Assembly: GCA_035714365.1 (NCBI GenBank)
Contig: DASTMB010000003.1
Location: 1 to 64,000, forward strand
Length of the DNA: 64,000 nt
Direction: 5' to 3'
Source of the DNA: Mycobacteriales bacterium
GTDB taxonomy: Bacteria > Actinomycetota > Actinomycetes > BP-191
Shown here piece after piece: positions 40,783-49,804 of the stretch. Both the position numbers and the translations under genes were made by a program. The notes below the pieces were generated by a model. It was given only the letters and a program-made list of their open reading frames with translations. It was not told where the DNA came from and did no database searches. Positions within the stretch are counted from its first letter, which is position 1, and each line of letters opens with the position of its first letter.

Positions 40783-42906
40783 CTACCGGAACGACAGGCC
40801 CGGCTTGGCGGCCGGGCCGCTGCCGACGACGAAGTCCATCGCCGGCGTCTCGTCCACCGGGTACAGGTACGACTGGTCCGCCTGCACCGCGGTGAACGTG
40901 TTGGTCAGGGTGTAGACCGTGGCGTCGAACATCCGGCTGCCGGTCTTCGGCGTCGCCAGCGACGGCACCTTGCCCTTGCCGGTCGACCCGACCTGCGCCT
41001 TGAGCAGCGCGCGCGGGATCGAGAACTGGAGGACGCCGTTGTCCTGGTTGACCCGGCCGGGGATCGACGTCTTCTGCGGCCAGACGATCAGCTTCTCCGA
41101 CGTGGGGTCGGGCTGGCCGGCCTCGGCTGACTTCGTGGTGAAGTCGTCGAAGCCGTACGTGAAGCCGGTGACCGGGTTCCACGCCGCGGTGGCGCCGGCC
41201 GGCTGGTAGCCGTTCATGAAGCGGAACAGCCACACGAGCGACTGCGCCCGGCCGGTGGTCAGCGCGTTCTGGAGCGCGGCGTTGGAGAGGTCGCCGAGCT
41301 TGATGGTGACGGTGACGCCGCCGTTCGGGACCTTCTTGCCGGTGCTCAGGTTGATCTCCGGGCTGACGTCGACGCGCTGGGCGTCGAGCGCCGGCAGGTT
41401 CGCCGGCGTCGGCGTCACGAACAGGTTCGAGTACGACGTCAGGGCGTCGCCCGTCGGGTCCTTGGTGGTGTTGCGCTTGGCCGGACGGCGCGCCTTGAGC
41501 GTCCCGCCCATGAGGCTCGGGCCGGTCTCCTGCGTGACGACCGTGGCGGTGGACACGTGGCCCACGTCGTCGGTCGGCTTCTTCGCCGAGGTGCCGTAGA
41601 CGAGCGACAGGCGACCGGTGCGCGGGCTGAGGTCCATCGCGAAGTAGTCCGCGAGCGACCGGTCGCCCTTCGGCAGGCTGATGTCGCAGTTGAGGCCGGC
41701 GAGGCAGATCGAGTTGTAGTGGAACGGGTGGCTGGTCGCCTTCGACTGGTACCAGCTCGGGTTCGACTTGAGCGCGTCGAGCGTCATCGAGACGTACGGG
41801 AACCACGACGCCTTGAACTGGCCGCTGTCCGGGTCGCCGACGCTCTCGGTGCCGAAGAACGCCACGGCGACGCGGCCCGGCGCGCCCGCGACGATCCACG
41901 GCATGACGGTCGTCTCGACCTTGTCGCGGTTGACGCGGAACTGCTTGTTGTTGCCGATCTCCTCGCCCTTGTGGCACTTGTTCAGCGCGGAGCGCTTGAC
42001 GACCGTCATGTACGTGTCGCGGTCGCCGCCCTTCATGCTGTACGTGATGTAGACGTTCCCGGCGGTATCGTGGTCGGCGAGGATGAACCCGGCGCTCGGG
42101 TCGCCGCCGGTGTCGATGACGTCGCAGTAGTCCCACGTCGCGCCGCCGTCCAGCGAGACGTCGAGGCGGATCGCGGAGCCCTTGTACGCAGGGAAGTAGA
42201 CGATCGCCTTGTCCGGGTTCATGTCCTTGGACAGGATCGCGCGCATCGGGCCGATGCGGCCGCCGCCGTCGCCGGTGAAGATCGGCGCGCCGTAGGTGAG
42301 GCCGCCGTCGGTCGACTTCTGGACGGTGTAGTCCTGGACCTGGTGGTTGTAGTTGAAGAACGCCGTCTTCTCGCCGGTGAAGACCACCCACTGGCGGTCG
42401 ACGCCGACCGGCGACTCGGACACCGGCGACGCGGTGAACGTGCGGCCGGTGTCGCTGGAGACGGCGGTGCTGAAGTTCGTGAGCGGCCCGAGGCCGGTGT
42501 AGGCGAAGTTGTACTTGCCCTGCGAGTTCTTCACCGGCGCGCTGGCGAGACCGCAGTCGCCGCCGCCCTCGCCGGCCGAGATCTGGCCGCGCGGCGGGGC
42601 GCCGAGGAGGTGGAACTGGTCGCCGCCGTCGGTCGACACCTGGAGGTAGTCGGCGACGTTGCTGAAGCCGGACGGGCCGCAGGTGTAGATGTTGCCGCCG
42701 CGGTCGATGTGGATCTCGGGCTCGCCCACGTCGCGCTGCGGGTCCGTGGGGACCGCGGCCGACCAGGACGTGCCGCCGGTGCCCTTGGAGGCGTACCGGC
42801 CGGCGCCCTCGGCGCCGGGAAGCGTGACGAGCGCGGCCGCGACGGGCACGGCCGCGAAGGCGAGCAGCGCGACGCGCCGGAACGCGCCGAACGACGACAA
42901 GGACAT
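40783..42906 (-). CDS. Secreted beta-propeller (sialidase/BNR-like) protein
   Basis: Exported protein of 707 residues. After a signal peptide (1-35, FAAVPVAAALVTLPGAEG) the sequence has Asp-box/BNR-type repeats (STDGGDQFHLL, SSDTGRTFTAS, STDGGLTYGAP, SLDGGATWDYC), typical of six- or seven-bladed sialidase propellers, to about residue 400, then a second beta-rich domain. Cysteines are mostly paired (CGPSG, CGLAS, CDVID, CHKGE, CLAGLNC). The Arg triad of true sialidases is not visible, so this is better called BNR-repeat protein than sialidase. ATG at 42906 lies at a GAAGGTGG-type site. Confidence 0.82.
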   Translation of the reverse strand: MSLSSFGAFRRVALLAFAAVPVAAALVTLPGAEGAGRYASKGTGGTSWSAAVPTDPQRDVGEPEIHIDRGGNIYTCGPSGFSNVADYLQVSTDGGDQFHLLGAPPRGQISAGEGGGDCGLASAPVKNSQGKYNFAYTGLGPLTNFSTAVSSDTGRTFTASPVSESPVGVDRQWVVFTGEKTAFFNYNHQVQDYTVQKSTDGGLTYGAPIFTGDGGGRIGPMRAILSKDMNPDKAIVYFPAYKGSAIRLDVSLDGGATWDYCDVIDTGGDPSAGFILADHDTAGNVYITYSMKGGDRDTYMTVVKRSALNKCHKGEEIGNNKQFRVNRDKVETTVMPWIVAGAPGRVAVAFFGTESVGDPDSGQFKASWFPYVSMTLDALKSNPSWYQSKATSHPFHYNSICLAGLNCDISLPKGDRSLADYFAMDLSPRTGRLSLVYGTSAKKPTDDVGHVSTATVVTQETGPSLMGGTLKARRPAKRNTTKDPTGDALTSYSNLFVTPTPANLPALDAQRVDVSPEINLSTGKKVPNGGVTVTIKLGDLSNAALQNALTTGRAQSLVWLFRFMNGYQPAGATAAWNPVTGFTYGFDDFTTKSAEAGQPDPTSEKLIVWPQKTSIPGRVNQDNGVLQFSIPRALLKAQVGSTGKGKVPSLATPKTGSRMFDATVYTLTNTFTAVQADQSYLYPVDETPAMDFVVGSGPAAKPGLSFR

Positions 42907-43008
42907 GCGAGGGCCACCTTCGGTACGGAGGGGTGCTGTGCGGGTGCTTCTACGCGGCGCCTCGCGTTCCTGCACCCGGAGGGGTGAAGAGGCGGCCGGA
43001 ACGCGCCG

Positions 43009-43482
43009 ATGAACGGGAGGACGGCGGCGTGCGCCGAGCGGGAGCGGGCGGTGAACGAGTTCGAGCGGCTGATGACCGACCTGTACGACGACGGCGTCGT
43101 CGAGGAGGTCATCCGGCCCGCCGCGATCCTCCCCGAGGAGGCGGCCCGGCTGGTGCTGGTCGAGCTGGCGCTGCGCGACATCGACGCGGGCGGGACGTGG
43201 CGCGCGAGCCCGACGGTGTGGCACCGCTACGACCGGCCGCGCGACGCCGACGACCCGACGCCGATGGAGGCGCGGCTCGTGGGGACGTTGCAGGTCGCCT
43301 ACGGCACCCCGACCCGCTACGAGATCACGATCTACCGGGCGACCGTGACCCGGCTCGGCACCGAGGCGGGGTGGACGGTCGAGTCGCTCTGCGACGAGGC
43401 GCTGGGGTTCGGCGGGCTGACGCTCGCGACCTGCCCGCGCGCCGGGCTGAACCCGCCGCCGAAGCCGTTCCGGCCCCGGTAG
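43009..43482 (+). CDS. Conserved hypothetical protein
   Basis: Protein of 157 residues (ATG 43009) or 143 (GTG 43051, start VNEFERLMTDLYDDG, better preceded by GAGCGGGAGC). I do not recognise it. It is a soluble alpha/beta protein with EARLVGTLQVAYGTPTRYEITIYRATVTRLGTE in the centre and a Pro-rich C-terminus. No signal or membrane segment. The start is uncertain; copy C of the dispersed repeat begins within a few bases of its stop. Confidence 0.66.
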   Translation: MNGRTAACAERERAVNEFERLMTDLYDDGVVEEVIRPAAILPEEAARLVLVELALRDIDAGGTWRASPTVWHRYDRPRDADDPTPMEARLVGTLQVAYGTPTRYEITIYRATVTRLGTEAGWTVESLCDEALGFGGLTLATCPRAGLNPPPKPFRPR

Positions 43483-43484
43483 CC

Positions 43485-43545
43485 CGGCGCTTCCGGGAAG
43501 CGTTCCGCGCTTTCGGCGTGCGGGAGGCGCTTCCGGGAAGCGCTG
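43485..43545 (-). repeat. Dispersed intergenic repeat, copy C (inverted)
   Basis: The reverse complement reads GCGCTTCCCGGAAGCGCC, then CTCCCGCACGCCGAAAGCGC, then GGAACGCTTCCCGGAAGCGCC, matching copy B with about three mismatches over the central 46 bases. Here both end palindromes are complete. It lies between convergent genes, directly after both stops. Confidence 0.85.
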
Positions 43546-43568
43546 ACGACCGGGCGGCGCGCGGGGCG

Positions 43569-46211
43569 TCAGGCGCCGGTGTCGAGCTCGAACCACACGA
43601 GCTTGCCTGCGGCGAGCGTCTCGACGCCCCACCGGGTGGCCAGCCCGGCCACGAACTGGAGCCCGCGCCCGCCCTCGGCGAGCACGTCCGACTCGTCGCC
43701 CGCCTGGGCCCGTAGCCGCGGCAGCGCGCCCGCCTCGCGGTCGTGCACCTCGACGCGCAGGCCGCCGGGGCGGCGGACGACGCGCAGCCGCAGGTCCCCG
43801 GACGCGTGCCGGATGGCGTTGGTGACGAGCTCGCTGGTGAGCAGGACCGCGACCTCCGCGACGGCGGTGAGGCCCCACAGCTCGGCGGCGCGGGCGACGG
43901 CCTCGCGCCCGGTGCGCACCGACGTCGGCACCGGGGGCAGCGCCAGCGACGCCTCGCGATCGGTCGGCTCCAGCTCCTCCGCCGACGCCGGCGGGCGGTG
44001 GTCGTGCAGCGCGAGGACGAGCAGCGCGATGTCGTCGTCGTGCTCCGCGCCGGGGCGCAGCGCGTTGAGGACGTGGTCGGCGAACGCCTCGGCGTCCAGC
44101 CCGGCGTCGAGGGCCGCGCCGGCGGCGGCGCAGAGGCGTTCCAGCCCCTCGTCCACGCCGGACGCGGCGTCCTCGACCAGGCCGTCGGTGTAGAGGATCA
44201 GCCGGGAGCCCGGCTCGATGCGCACCGACCGCTGGCTGAAGTCGGCGCCGCCGACGCCGAGCGGCATCCCCGGGTCGCCCTCGAGGAACAACGACGTGCC
44301 GTCGGGACGCAGCAGCAGCGGCGGCAGGTGCCCGGCGCGGGCGAACACCGCCTCGCCGGCCGACGGGTCGTAGCGCACGACGATGCAGGTGGTGAGCGCC
44401 GGGTCGTCCAGCGTCGTGACCATCCGGTCGACGCGGTGCAGCACCTCGGCCGGCTCGTGGTCGTCCAGCGTGTACGCGCGCACGGCGGAGCGGAGCTGGC
44501 CCATGACGGCGGCGGCGCCGACGCCGCGGCCCATGACGTCGCCGACGACCACGACGACGCGCTCGCCGCTGACGGGGATGACGTCGTACCAGTCGCCGCC
44601 GACCTCGGCGCCGGCGGCGCCGGGCAGGTACCGGACGGCGCAGGTGCCGGACGCGAGCGGCGGCACGGCGCGCGGGAGCAGGCTGCGTTGCAGGGTCAGG
44701 GCGGCGCGGCGCTCGCGGGAGTAGAGGGCGGCGTTGTCGAGCGCGAGCGCGGCGCGGGCGGCCAGCTCGTCCACGAGCTGCGCGTCGGCCGCGCCGAACG
44801 CCGCCCGGTCGGCCCGGGCGAGCGACAGCGCGCCGATGACCCGGCCGCGGGCGCGGAGCGGGACGGAGACGACGCCGCCCAGCCGCAGCGAACGCAGCAG
44901 CGCGAGGTCGTCCGCGTCGAGGGCGCCCAGCAGCTCGTCCGGCACGTCGTGGAACTGCTGCGCGCGACCGCTCTCGATGACCGCGCCCGGCCCGCCGGGC
45001 TGGTCCCGGGTGACGGGGAAGCGTTCGAGCAGGTGGCGCAGCGCGCGCTGGGTGGCGGCGTCCGGGTGGAACAGCGCGGCGAGGCGGACCTGGGCGTTGT
45101 CGTCCACCAGGTGGACGGCGGCCCAGTCGCCGAGCGCGGGGACGCAGAGCGCGCCGAGCCGGCTCGCGGTCTGGGTGACGTCGAGCGAGCTGCCGAGCAG
45201 CTCGCCGGCGGTGGCGAGGAACTGCAGCCGCGACTGCGCCTGCTCCGCCTCGGCCCGGGCGGCCCGCTCCTGCTCGTAGAGGCGGGCGTTGTCGATCGCG
45301 ACGGCGGCCTGCGCGGCGGCGCCGACCACAAGGCGTTCGTGCCGCTCGGTGAACCGCCCCGGCTCGGCGTGGCCGAAGAACAGGCCGCCGTGCACCTCGC
45401 CGGTGCGCGCCACGACGGGGACGGCGAGGTACGAGCGCACCGGCAGGTGGCCCTCCGGCATGCCGCGGTGGGGCGGGTTGTGGCCGTAGCGCGGGTCCTG
45501 GGTGACGTCGTGCAGGCGCACCGGCGCCTCGCCGTTGAACGTCGGCGCGAAGATCGCGGTGTTGCGCGGCATCCCGAACTGCGCGAACGCCTCGCGCGGC
45601 GCGCCGGAGAGCGTGAACAGCAGGAACGACTCCCCCGCCGCGTCGACGGTGTTGTAGAAGAACGCGCCGAAGTCGGCGCCGACCATCTCGGTGGTGAGGT
45701 CGGTGACCGTCTGCACGAGCGACTGGGTGTCGAGCTGCCCGGACAGCGCGGCGCCGATGTCGCGGAGGCGTTCGACGATCCGCGTCTCCTCGCGCAGCCG
45801 CGCCTCGGCGCGGCGCTCCTCGGTGACGTCGTCGGTGGTGCCGACCCACTCGCGGACGGCGCCGGCCGCGTCGCGGACCGGGATCGCGCGGGCGACGACG
45901 ACGCGCCAGTCGTCGCCGGACCGGATCGGGTACTCGGCGACGTACGGCTCGCCCGTCGCGACCGCGCCGTCCCAGAGGGCCGCGACGCGGTCGCGGTGCT
46001 CGGGGTGGACCGCGTCCAGCCAGCCGCCGGCGAGCACCTCGTCCTCGGACTGCCCGGTCCGGCCGCGCCAGGCCGGCATGTCGGAGGCGAGCCGCCCGTC
46101 CGCGTCCGCCCGCCACACGTCCATCGCGGTGGCCTCGACCAGCGACCGGTACCGCGCCTCGGTCTCGGCCAGGGCGCGTACGGTCTCGGCGGTGGCGGCG
46201 TCGGGAACCAC
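43569..46211 (-). CDS. PAS-GAF-GAF-PP2C(SpoIIE)-HATPase multidomain regulator
   Basis: Protein of 880 residues with, in order: PAS (about 15-130: [17 protein letters not shown]), GAF (150-310), a second GAF (335-500), a SpoIIE-type PP2C phosphatase (about 520-715; [10 protein letters not shown] with metal Asp, [36 protein letters not shown]) and an RsbW-like histidine-kinase ATPase (about 745-875; [25 protein letters not shown]). It should control a STAS antagonist/anti-sigma switch in response to ligands or light/redox at PAS/GAF. A candidate partner is the STAS protein at 15185. GTG at 46211. Possessing both phosphatase and kinase in one chain is the main oddity. Confidence 0.92.
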   Translation of the reverse strand: MVPDAATAETVRALAETEARYRSLVEATAMDVWRADADGRLASDMPAWRGRTGQSEDEVLAGGWLDAVHPEHRDRVAALWDGAVATGEPYVAEYPIRSGDDWRVVVARAIPVRDAAGAVREWVGTTDDVTEERRAEARLREETRIVERLRDIGAALSGQLDTQSLVQTVTDLTTEMVGADFGAFFYNTVDAAGESFLLFTLSGAPREAFAQFGMPRNTAIFAPTFNGEAPVRLHDVTQDPRYGHNPPHRGMPEGHLPVRSYLAVPVVARTGEVHGGLFFGHAEPGRFTERHERLVVGAAAQAAVAIDNARLYEQERAARAEAEQAQSRLQFLATAGELLGSSLDVTQTASRLGALCVPALGDWAAVHLVDDNAQVRLAALFHPDAATQRALRHLLERFPVTRDQPGGPGAVIESGRAQQFHDVPDELLGALDADDLALLRSLRLGGVVSVPLRARGRVIGALSLARADRAAFGAADAQLVDELAARAALALDNAALYSRERRAALTLQRSLLPRAVPPLASGTCAVRYLPGAAGAEVGGDWYDVIPVSGERVVVVVGDVMGRGVGAAAVMGQLRSAVRAYTLDDHEPAEVLHRVDRMVTTLDDPALTTCIVVRYDPSAGEAVFARAGHLPPLLLRPDGTSLFLEGDPGMPLGVGGADFSQRSVRIEPGSRLILYTDGLVEDAASGVDEGLERLCAAAGAALDAGLDAEAFADHVLNALRPGAEHDDDIALLVLALHDHRPPASAEELEPTDREASLALPPVPTSVRTGREAVARAAELWGLTAVAEVAVLLTSELVTNAIRHASGDLRLRVVRRPGGLRVEVHDREAGALPRLRAQAGDESDVLAEGGRGLQFVAGLATRWGVETLAAGKLVWFELDTGA

Positions 46212-46232
46212 CCCGTGACCCTACCCAGCGGG

Positions 46233-46694
46233 CTACCCCCCGCTAACCCGCCGGAGCTGCTCGGCGTGGTCGTACGGGTGCGCGGCGTACGTGCGCAGCC
46301 AGTCCTCGACGCCGTACGGGCCGGACTCGGTGTGCGTGCCGGCCCGCGCCCACTCGGCCTCGGTGAGCAGGCCGAGCAGCTCGGCGCTCGTGGCCCGGGC
46401 CGCCTCGACGGCGCGCAGCGCCGCGTCGACCGGGCGGTCGTAGCGGAGCACGCGGGCGAACGCGTTCTCGTCGTAGCCCGCGATGACCGGCGCGTCCTCG
46501 GCGAGCAGCCGGCGCAGCCGGAGCGCGGAGGTGAGCTCGCTGTCGGCGAGGTGGTGGACGACCTGGCGGCCGGTCCAGCCGCCGTCCGGCGCGGGCCGGT
46601 CCAGCCGGTCGCCGGCGCCGGCCACCGCCGCCGCGAACGCCGCGTAGCCGCCGCGGTACCGCTCGACCAGGGCCGCGCGCTCCGCCGGCGTCAC
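46233..46694 (-). CDS. DinB-family protein
   Basis: Helical four-bundle protein of 153 residues. Candidate metal ligands are in VVHHLADSE (helix 2) and HPYDHAEQLRRV (C-terminal helix), the usual DinB triad. DinB proteins include thiol-dependent transferases and many of unknown role. GTG at 46694 overlaps the stop of a 36-residue membrane protein upstream (bases 46691-46693), which indicates translational coupling. It ends 21 bases before the PAS-GAF gene start on the same strand. Confidence 0.85.
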   Translation of the reverse strand: MTPAERAALVERYRGGYAAFAAAVAGAGDRLDRPAPDGGWTGRQVVHHLADSELTSALRLRRLLAEDAPVIAGYDENAFARVLRYDRPVDAALRAVEAARATSAELLGLLTEAEWARAGTHTESGPYGVEDWLRTYAAHPYDHAEQLRRVSGG

Positions 46695-46801
46695 CGGCGG
46701 GGCTGCCAGTCGCGGCCGTCGCGGGTGTCGGCGCCGTACCGCGGCGCGAGGGCGGCCACGCCGACGGCCCAGAGGACGAGGAGGAGCAGCGGGATCGTCA
46801 T
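46691..46801 (-). CDS. 36-residue single-pass membrane protein coupled to the DinB gene
   Basis: ATG at 46801 encodes a hydrophobic segment (MTIPLLLLVLWAVGVAALA) followed by a conserved-looking polar tail (PRYGADTRDGRDWQPRR). The stop TGA overlaps the DinB GTG by three bases. The RYGxDxRDGRDW tail recalls very small actinobacterial membrane proteins that I have seen but cannot name. The overlap and composition support a real gene of a size usually missed in annotation. Function unknown. Confidence 0.6.
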   Translation of the reverse strand: MTIPLLLLVLWAVGVAALAPRYGADTRDGRDWQPRR

Positions 46802-46844
46802 GGGGCGATGCTGCGCCCGCGGCGGCAGCGGGACGAGTGGCAGG

Positions 46845-46876
46845 GTTGACCATCAACGCAGGATTACTGCCATACT
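46845..46876 (+). promoter_or_regulatory. Possible sigma-70-type promoter of the GlxA-type gene
   Basis: TTGACC and CATACT are separated by 19 bases in an unusually AT-rich patch; the second element ends about eight bases before the ATG at 46884, so the message would be almost leaderless. Spacing is two bases long. Confidence 0.35.
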
Positions 46877-46883
46877 CGGTGTC

Positions 46884-47831
46884 ATGCTGCGGGACGTTGC
46901 GGTAGCGGTGTGCGACGACGTGAGCGTCTTCGAGCTCGGCGTCGTCTGCGAGGTGTTCGGGATCGACCGGTCCGACGTCGGGCTGCCCCGGTACGAGTTC
47001 GCGGTCTGCGCGGCCGAGCCGGGACCGTTGCGGACCGGGGGCGGGTTCACGATCGAGCCCGCCTACGGGCTGGACCGGCTGGCGACCGCCGACCTGGTGG
47101 CCGTGCCGCACTGGCGGTCGGCCGACGAGCCGCCGCCGCCCGCGCTGCTCGCCGCGCTGCGGGACGTGGTGGCGCGCGGCGGGCGGGTCATGAGCGTCTG
47201 CTCGGGGGCGTTCGTGCTGGCCGCGGCCGGGCTGCTCGACGGGCGGCGCGCGACGACCCACTGGAAGTACGCCGCCGCGCTCGCCGCGCGCTACCCGGCG
47301 ATCGACGTCGACCCGAACGTCCTCTACGTCGACTCCGGCCCCGTCCTCACCTCGGCCGGCACCGCCGCCGGCATCGACCTCTGCCTGCACCTGGTCCGCG
47401 AGGAGCACGGCCCCGCCGTCGCCAACGCCGTCGCCCGCCGGATGGTCGTGCCGCCGCACCGCGACGGCGGGCAGGCGCAGTACGTCGAGGCGCCGGTGCC
47501 CGAGCCGCGCCGCGACGACCTCGGCGACGTGCTGGCCTGGGCGGTCGAGCACCTGGACGAGCCGCTGGCCGTCGACGACCTGGCGGCGCGCGCGCTGATG
47601 TCGCCGCGGACGTTCGCCCGGCGGTTCCGCGCGGCGACCGGCACCACGCCGTACGCCTGGCTGCTGCACCAGCGGACGCTGCACGCGCAACGCCTCCTCG
47701 AGGCCGGGCACGGCGTCGAGGAGGTGGCGCGGCGCAGCGGCTTCGGGTCGGCGGCGACGCTGCGGGAGCACTTCGCGCGGGCGCGCGGCACGTCGCCGCG
47801 CGCGTACCAGCGGGCGTTCGCCGGCCGCTGA
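46884..47831 (+). CDS. GlxA/FtrA-type AraC-family transcriptional regulator with DJ-1/PfpI domain
   Basis: Protein of 315 residues. An N-terminal DJ-1/PfpI-like domain (1-190; VAVAVCDDVSVFELGVVCEVFG, SVCSGAFVLAAAGLLDGRRATTHW) carries the Cys-containing elbow (CSGAF) as in GlxA regulators, followed by two AraC helix-turn-helix motifs (about 215-312; LAVDDLAARALMSPRTFARRFRAATG, GVEEVARRSGFGSAATLREHF, TSPRAYQRAF). The ligand is unknown. The ATG lies just after a likely promoter in AT-rich DNA. The next gene (patatin) starts 40 bases on, so it may be a target. Confidence 0.92.
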   Translation: MLRDVAVAVCDDVSVFELGVVCEVFGIDRSDVGLPRYEFAVCAAEPGPLRTGGGFTIEPAYGLDRLATADLVAVPHWRSADEPPPPALLAALRDVVARGGRVMSVCSGAFVLAAAGLLDGRRATTHWKYAAALAARYPAIDVDPNVLYVDSGPVLTSAGTAAGIDLCLHLVREEHGPAVANAVARRMVVPPHRDGGQAQYVEAPVPEPRRDDLGDVLAWAVEHLDEPLAVDDLAARALMSPRTFARRFRAATGTTPYAWLLHQRTLHAQRLLEAGHGVEEVARRSGFGSAATLREHFARARGTSPRAYQRAFAGR

Positions 47832-47871
47832 CCCCGTGTCGTTCCGTGCCGTCGCGGGTAGGTCACGCGGC

Positions 47872-48780
47872 GTGACGCGCATCGGGCTGGTGCTCGGCGC
47901 CGGCGGCGTGACCGGCGAGGCGTTCCACCGTGGCGTGCTGGCGGCGCTGGGCGACGCCGGCTTCGACGCGCGGTCCGCCGAGGTGGTCGTCGGGACGTCC
48001 GCGGGGTCCCTCGTCGGGGCGGCGTTGCGCTGCTCCGGCTGGGCGGGTGCCACGGCCGGCGCGGCACCTCCGGACGGCGCGCTCGCCGCGCTGCCCGCGC
48101 GGGTCGACCCGCGGGCGTTGCTCGCCGCCGCGCGGCGGCCGTGGGCGGTGCGGGCCGGCGTGCTCGCGACCGCGCTCGTGCCGGCCGGGACGCGGCCGAC
48201 GGAGACGTTCGTGTCGGGGCTGCGGCGGCGCTGCGGCACCACCTGGCCGGAGCGCGACCTGTACGTCTGCGCGGTACGGCGCCGCGACGGCCGCCGCGTG
48301 GTCTTCGGCGCGCCCGGCGCCCCGGTCGCCGACGTCGCCTCCGCGGTCGGCGCGTCCTGCGCGATCCCCGGCTACTTCCGGCCGGTGACGATCGGCGGCG
48401 AGGCGTACGTCGACGGCGGCGTCCACTCCCCCACCAACGCCGACGTGCTCGCCGGCCGCGGGCTGGACCTGGTCGTCGTGTCGTCGCCGATGTCGGTCGA
48501 GCGCCACTCGCTGCGCGCGAAGCTCGACCTGTCGGCGCGGCTGTTCTGGCACCGGTACCTCACCGCCGAGCGCCGCGCGCTGGAGCGTTCCGGCACGCTG
48601 GTGCTGGCGGTCGAGCCGGGCGGCGAGACGCTGCGCGCGCTCGGCGTGAACACGTTGAAGGCCGCGCGCGTCGACGACATCGAGGACCTGGCGCGGGCGG
48701 CGACGGCCGCGCTGCTGCGCCGCCCGGAGAAGGCCGGCCGGGTCGCGCTGCTGGCCGGCCGTCCCGCCCGTACCGCCTAA
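47872..48780 (+). CDS. Patatin-like phospholipase
   Basis: Protein of 302 residues with the patatin Ser-Asp dyad: VLGAGGVTGEAFHRG oxyanion loop (8-22), nucleophile S43 in VVGTSAGSLVG, and aspartate in YVDGGVHSPTN. It probably hydrolyses acyl esters of phospholipids or esterified metabolites in the cytoplasm; no signal peptide is seen. GTG at 47872 fits the family N-terminus (VTRIGLVLGAGG). Its last four bases overlap the convergent L,D-transpeptidase stop. Confidence 0.9.
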   Translation: MTRIGLVLGAGGVTGEAFHRGVLAALGDAGFDARSAEVVVGTSAGSLVGAALRCSGWAGATAGAAPPDGALAALPARVDPRALLAAARRPWAVRAGVLATALVPAGTRPTETFVSGLRRRCGTTWPERDLYVCAVRRRDGRRVVFGAPGAPVADVASAVGASCAIPGYFRPVTIGGEAYVDGGVHSPTNADVLAGRGLDLVVVSSPMSVERHSLRAKLDLSARLFWHRYLTAERRALERSGTLVLAVEPGGETLRALGVNTLKAARVDDIEDLARAATAALLRRPEKAGRVALLAGRPARTA

Positions 48781-49637
48781 CGAACGATCGTCACCGGGGT
48801 GCCGGGCGGCACGAGCTTGACGAGCTGGAGCAGGTCGGCGTTGCGCAGGCGGACGCAGCCGTGGCTCGCGGCGGTGCCGATGGACGACGGGCGGTTGGTG
48901 CCGTGGATGCCGATCTGGCCGATGCCGCCGTTGCCGAACTGGTGCAGCACGTTCGAGAAGCCCGCGACGCTGAGCAGGAACGGCCCGTACGCCCCGCCGT
49001 AGCGCATCGGCGTGACGAAGTCGACGTAGAACGAGCCGGTCGGCGTCGGCGTACGCGGCGCCCCGACGGCGACCGGGCGCTGCCAGACCGCGCGGCCGCC
49101 GCGGTAGACGGTGAGCCGCTTGGCGCAGAGCTCGACCTGGATGCGGAACGGCGCGGTGTACGGCGCGACCTCGGCCGCGCGCACCCAGCCGGTGCTGCCG
49201 TTGGGCCGGACCGGGAGCTGGACGCGCAGCCAGGCGCCGCGGCGTTCGACCACGAGGACGGTGAGCTGCTGGCCCTCGATCGTCGGGTTGGACAGGGTGC
49301 GCGCGACCGGCCCGTCCGGCGCGGTGCGCACGGCGAGCGCGGTGCCGACGGCCCGCGCGGGCGTCGCCGGCAGCGGCGACACGGCGGGCGCGGCCGGGCA
49401 GGCGCCCACCCGGGCGACGGGCGCGGCGACGACCTTCGGCCGGACCGTGGGGTCGAACGGCAGGTCCACGGTGCCGTTGGGCACCGGCAGCATGGTGTAC
49501 GGCCCGACGATCGGCGAGGCGGCGAGCGGGTCGCCGGGCGGGCGGAGCCGGTCGACGGCGACGGAGGCCGCGGTCGTGAGCAGCACGAGCAGCGCGACGG
49601 CGAGCGTCGTGACGCCGCGCCGGGTCCTGCGCCCCAT
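48777..49637 (-). CDS. L,D-transpeptidase (YkuD family)
   Basis: Exported peptidoglycan cross-linking enzyme of 286 residues. It has an N-terminal signal anchor (about 8-30) and a proline-rich region, then an SH3-like beta domain (about 90-150: ALAVRTAPDG) and the YkuD domain with catalytic SHGCVRL (H259, C261) and GIHGTNRPSSIGTAASHGC. It should form 3-3 cross-links or attach proteins. ATG at 49637 with GGAGG five bases upstream is favoured over the GTG at 49643. Divergent from the large surface protein 168 bases away. Confidence 0.91.
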   Translation of the reverse strand: MGRRTRRGVTTLAVALLVLLTTAASVAVDRLRPPGDPLAASPIVGPYTMLPVPNGTVDLPFDPTVRPKVVAAPVARVGACPAAPAVSPLPATPARAVGTALAVRTAPDGPVARTLSNPTIEGQQLTVLVVERRGAWLRVQLPVRPNGSTGWVRAAEVAPYTAPFRIQVELCAKRLTVYRGGRAVWQRPVAVGAPRTPTPTGSFYVDFVTPMRYGGAYGPFLLSVAGFSNVLHQFGNGGIGQIGIHGTNRPSSIGTAASHGCVRLRNADLLQLVKLVPPGTPVTIVR

Positions 49638-49804
49638 GGCCACCTCCGTTCCGCACCACTATGCCGGGCTCGTACCGGATTGTCGCCGGTGCCGGACCGC
49701 TCCTGTAGGCCCGAATGGACGCCGACTTTCCGTGAAGCCGCCCGGGACACCGCGCCGATGACGATCCTGGACAGCGGACGCCGAACCCCCGGGGGGACTC
49801 TCGC

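Noticed and set aside
40783-42906. True sialidase
   Set aside because: Asp-box repeats are present but the catalytic Arg triad, Tyr and Glu could not be located.
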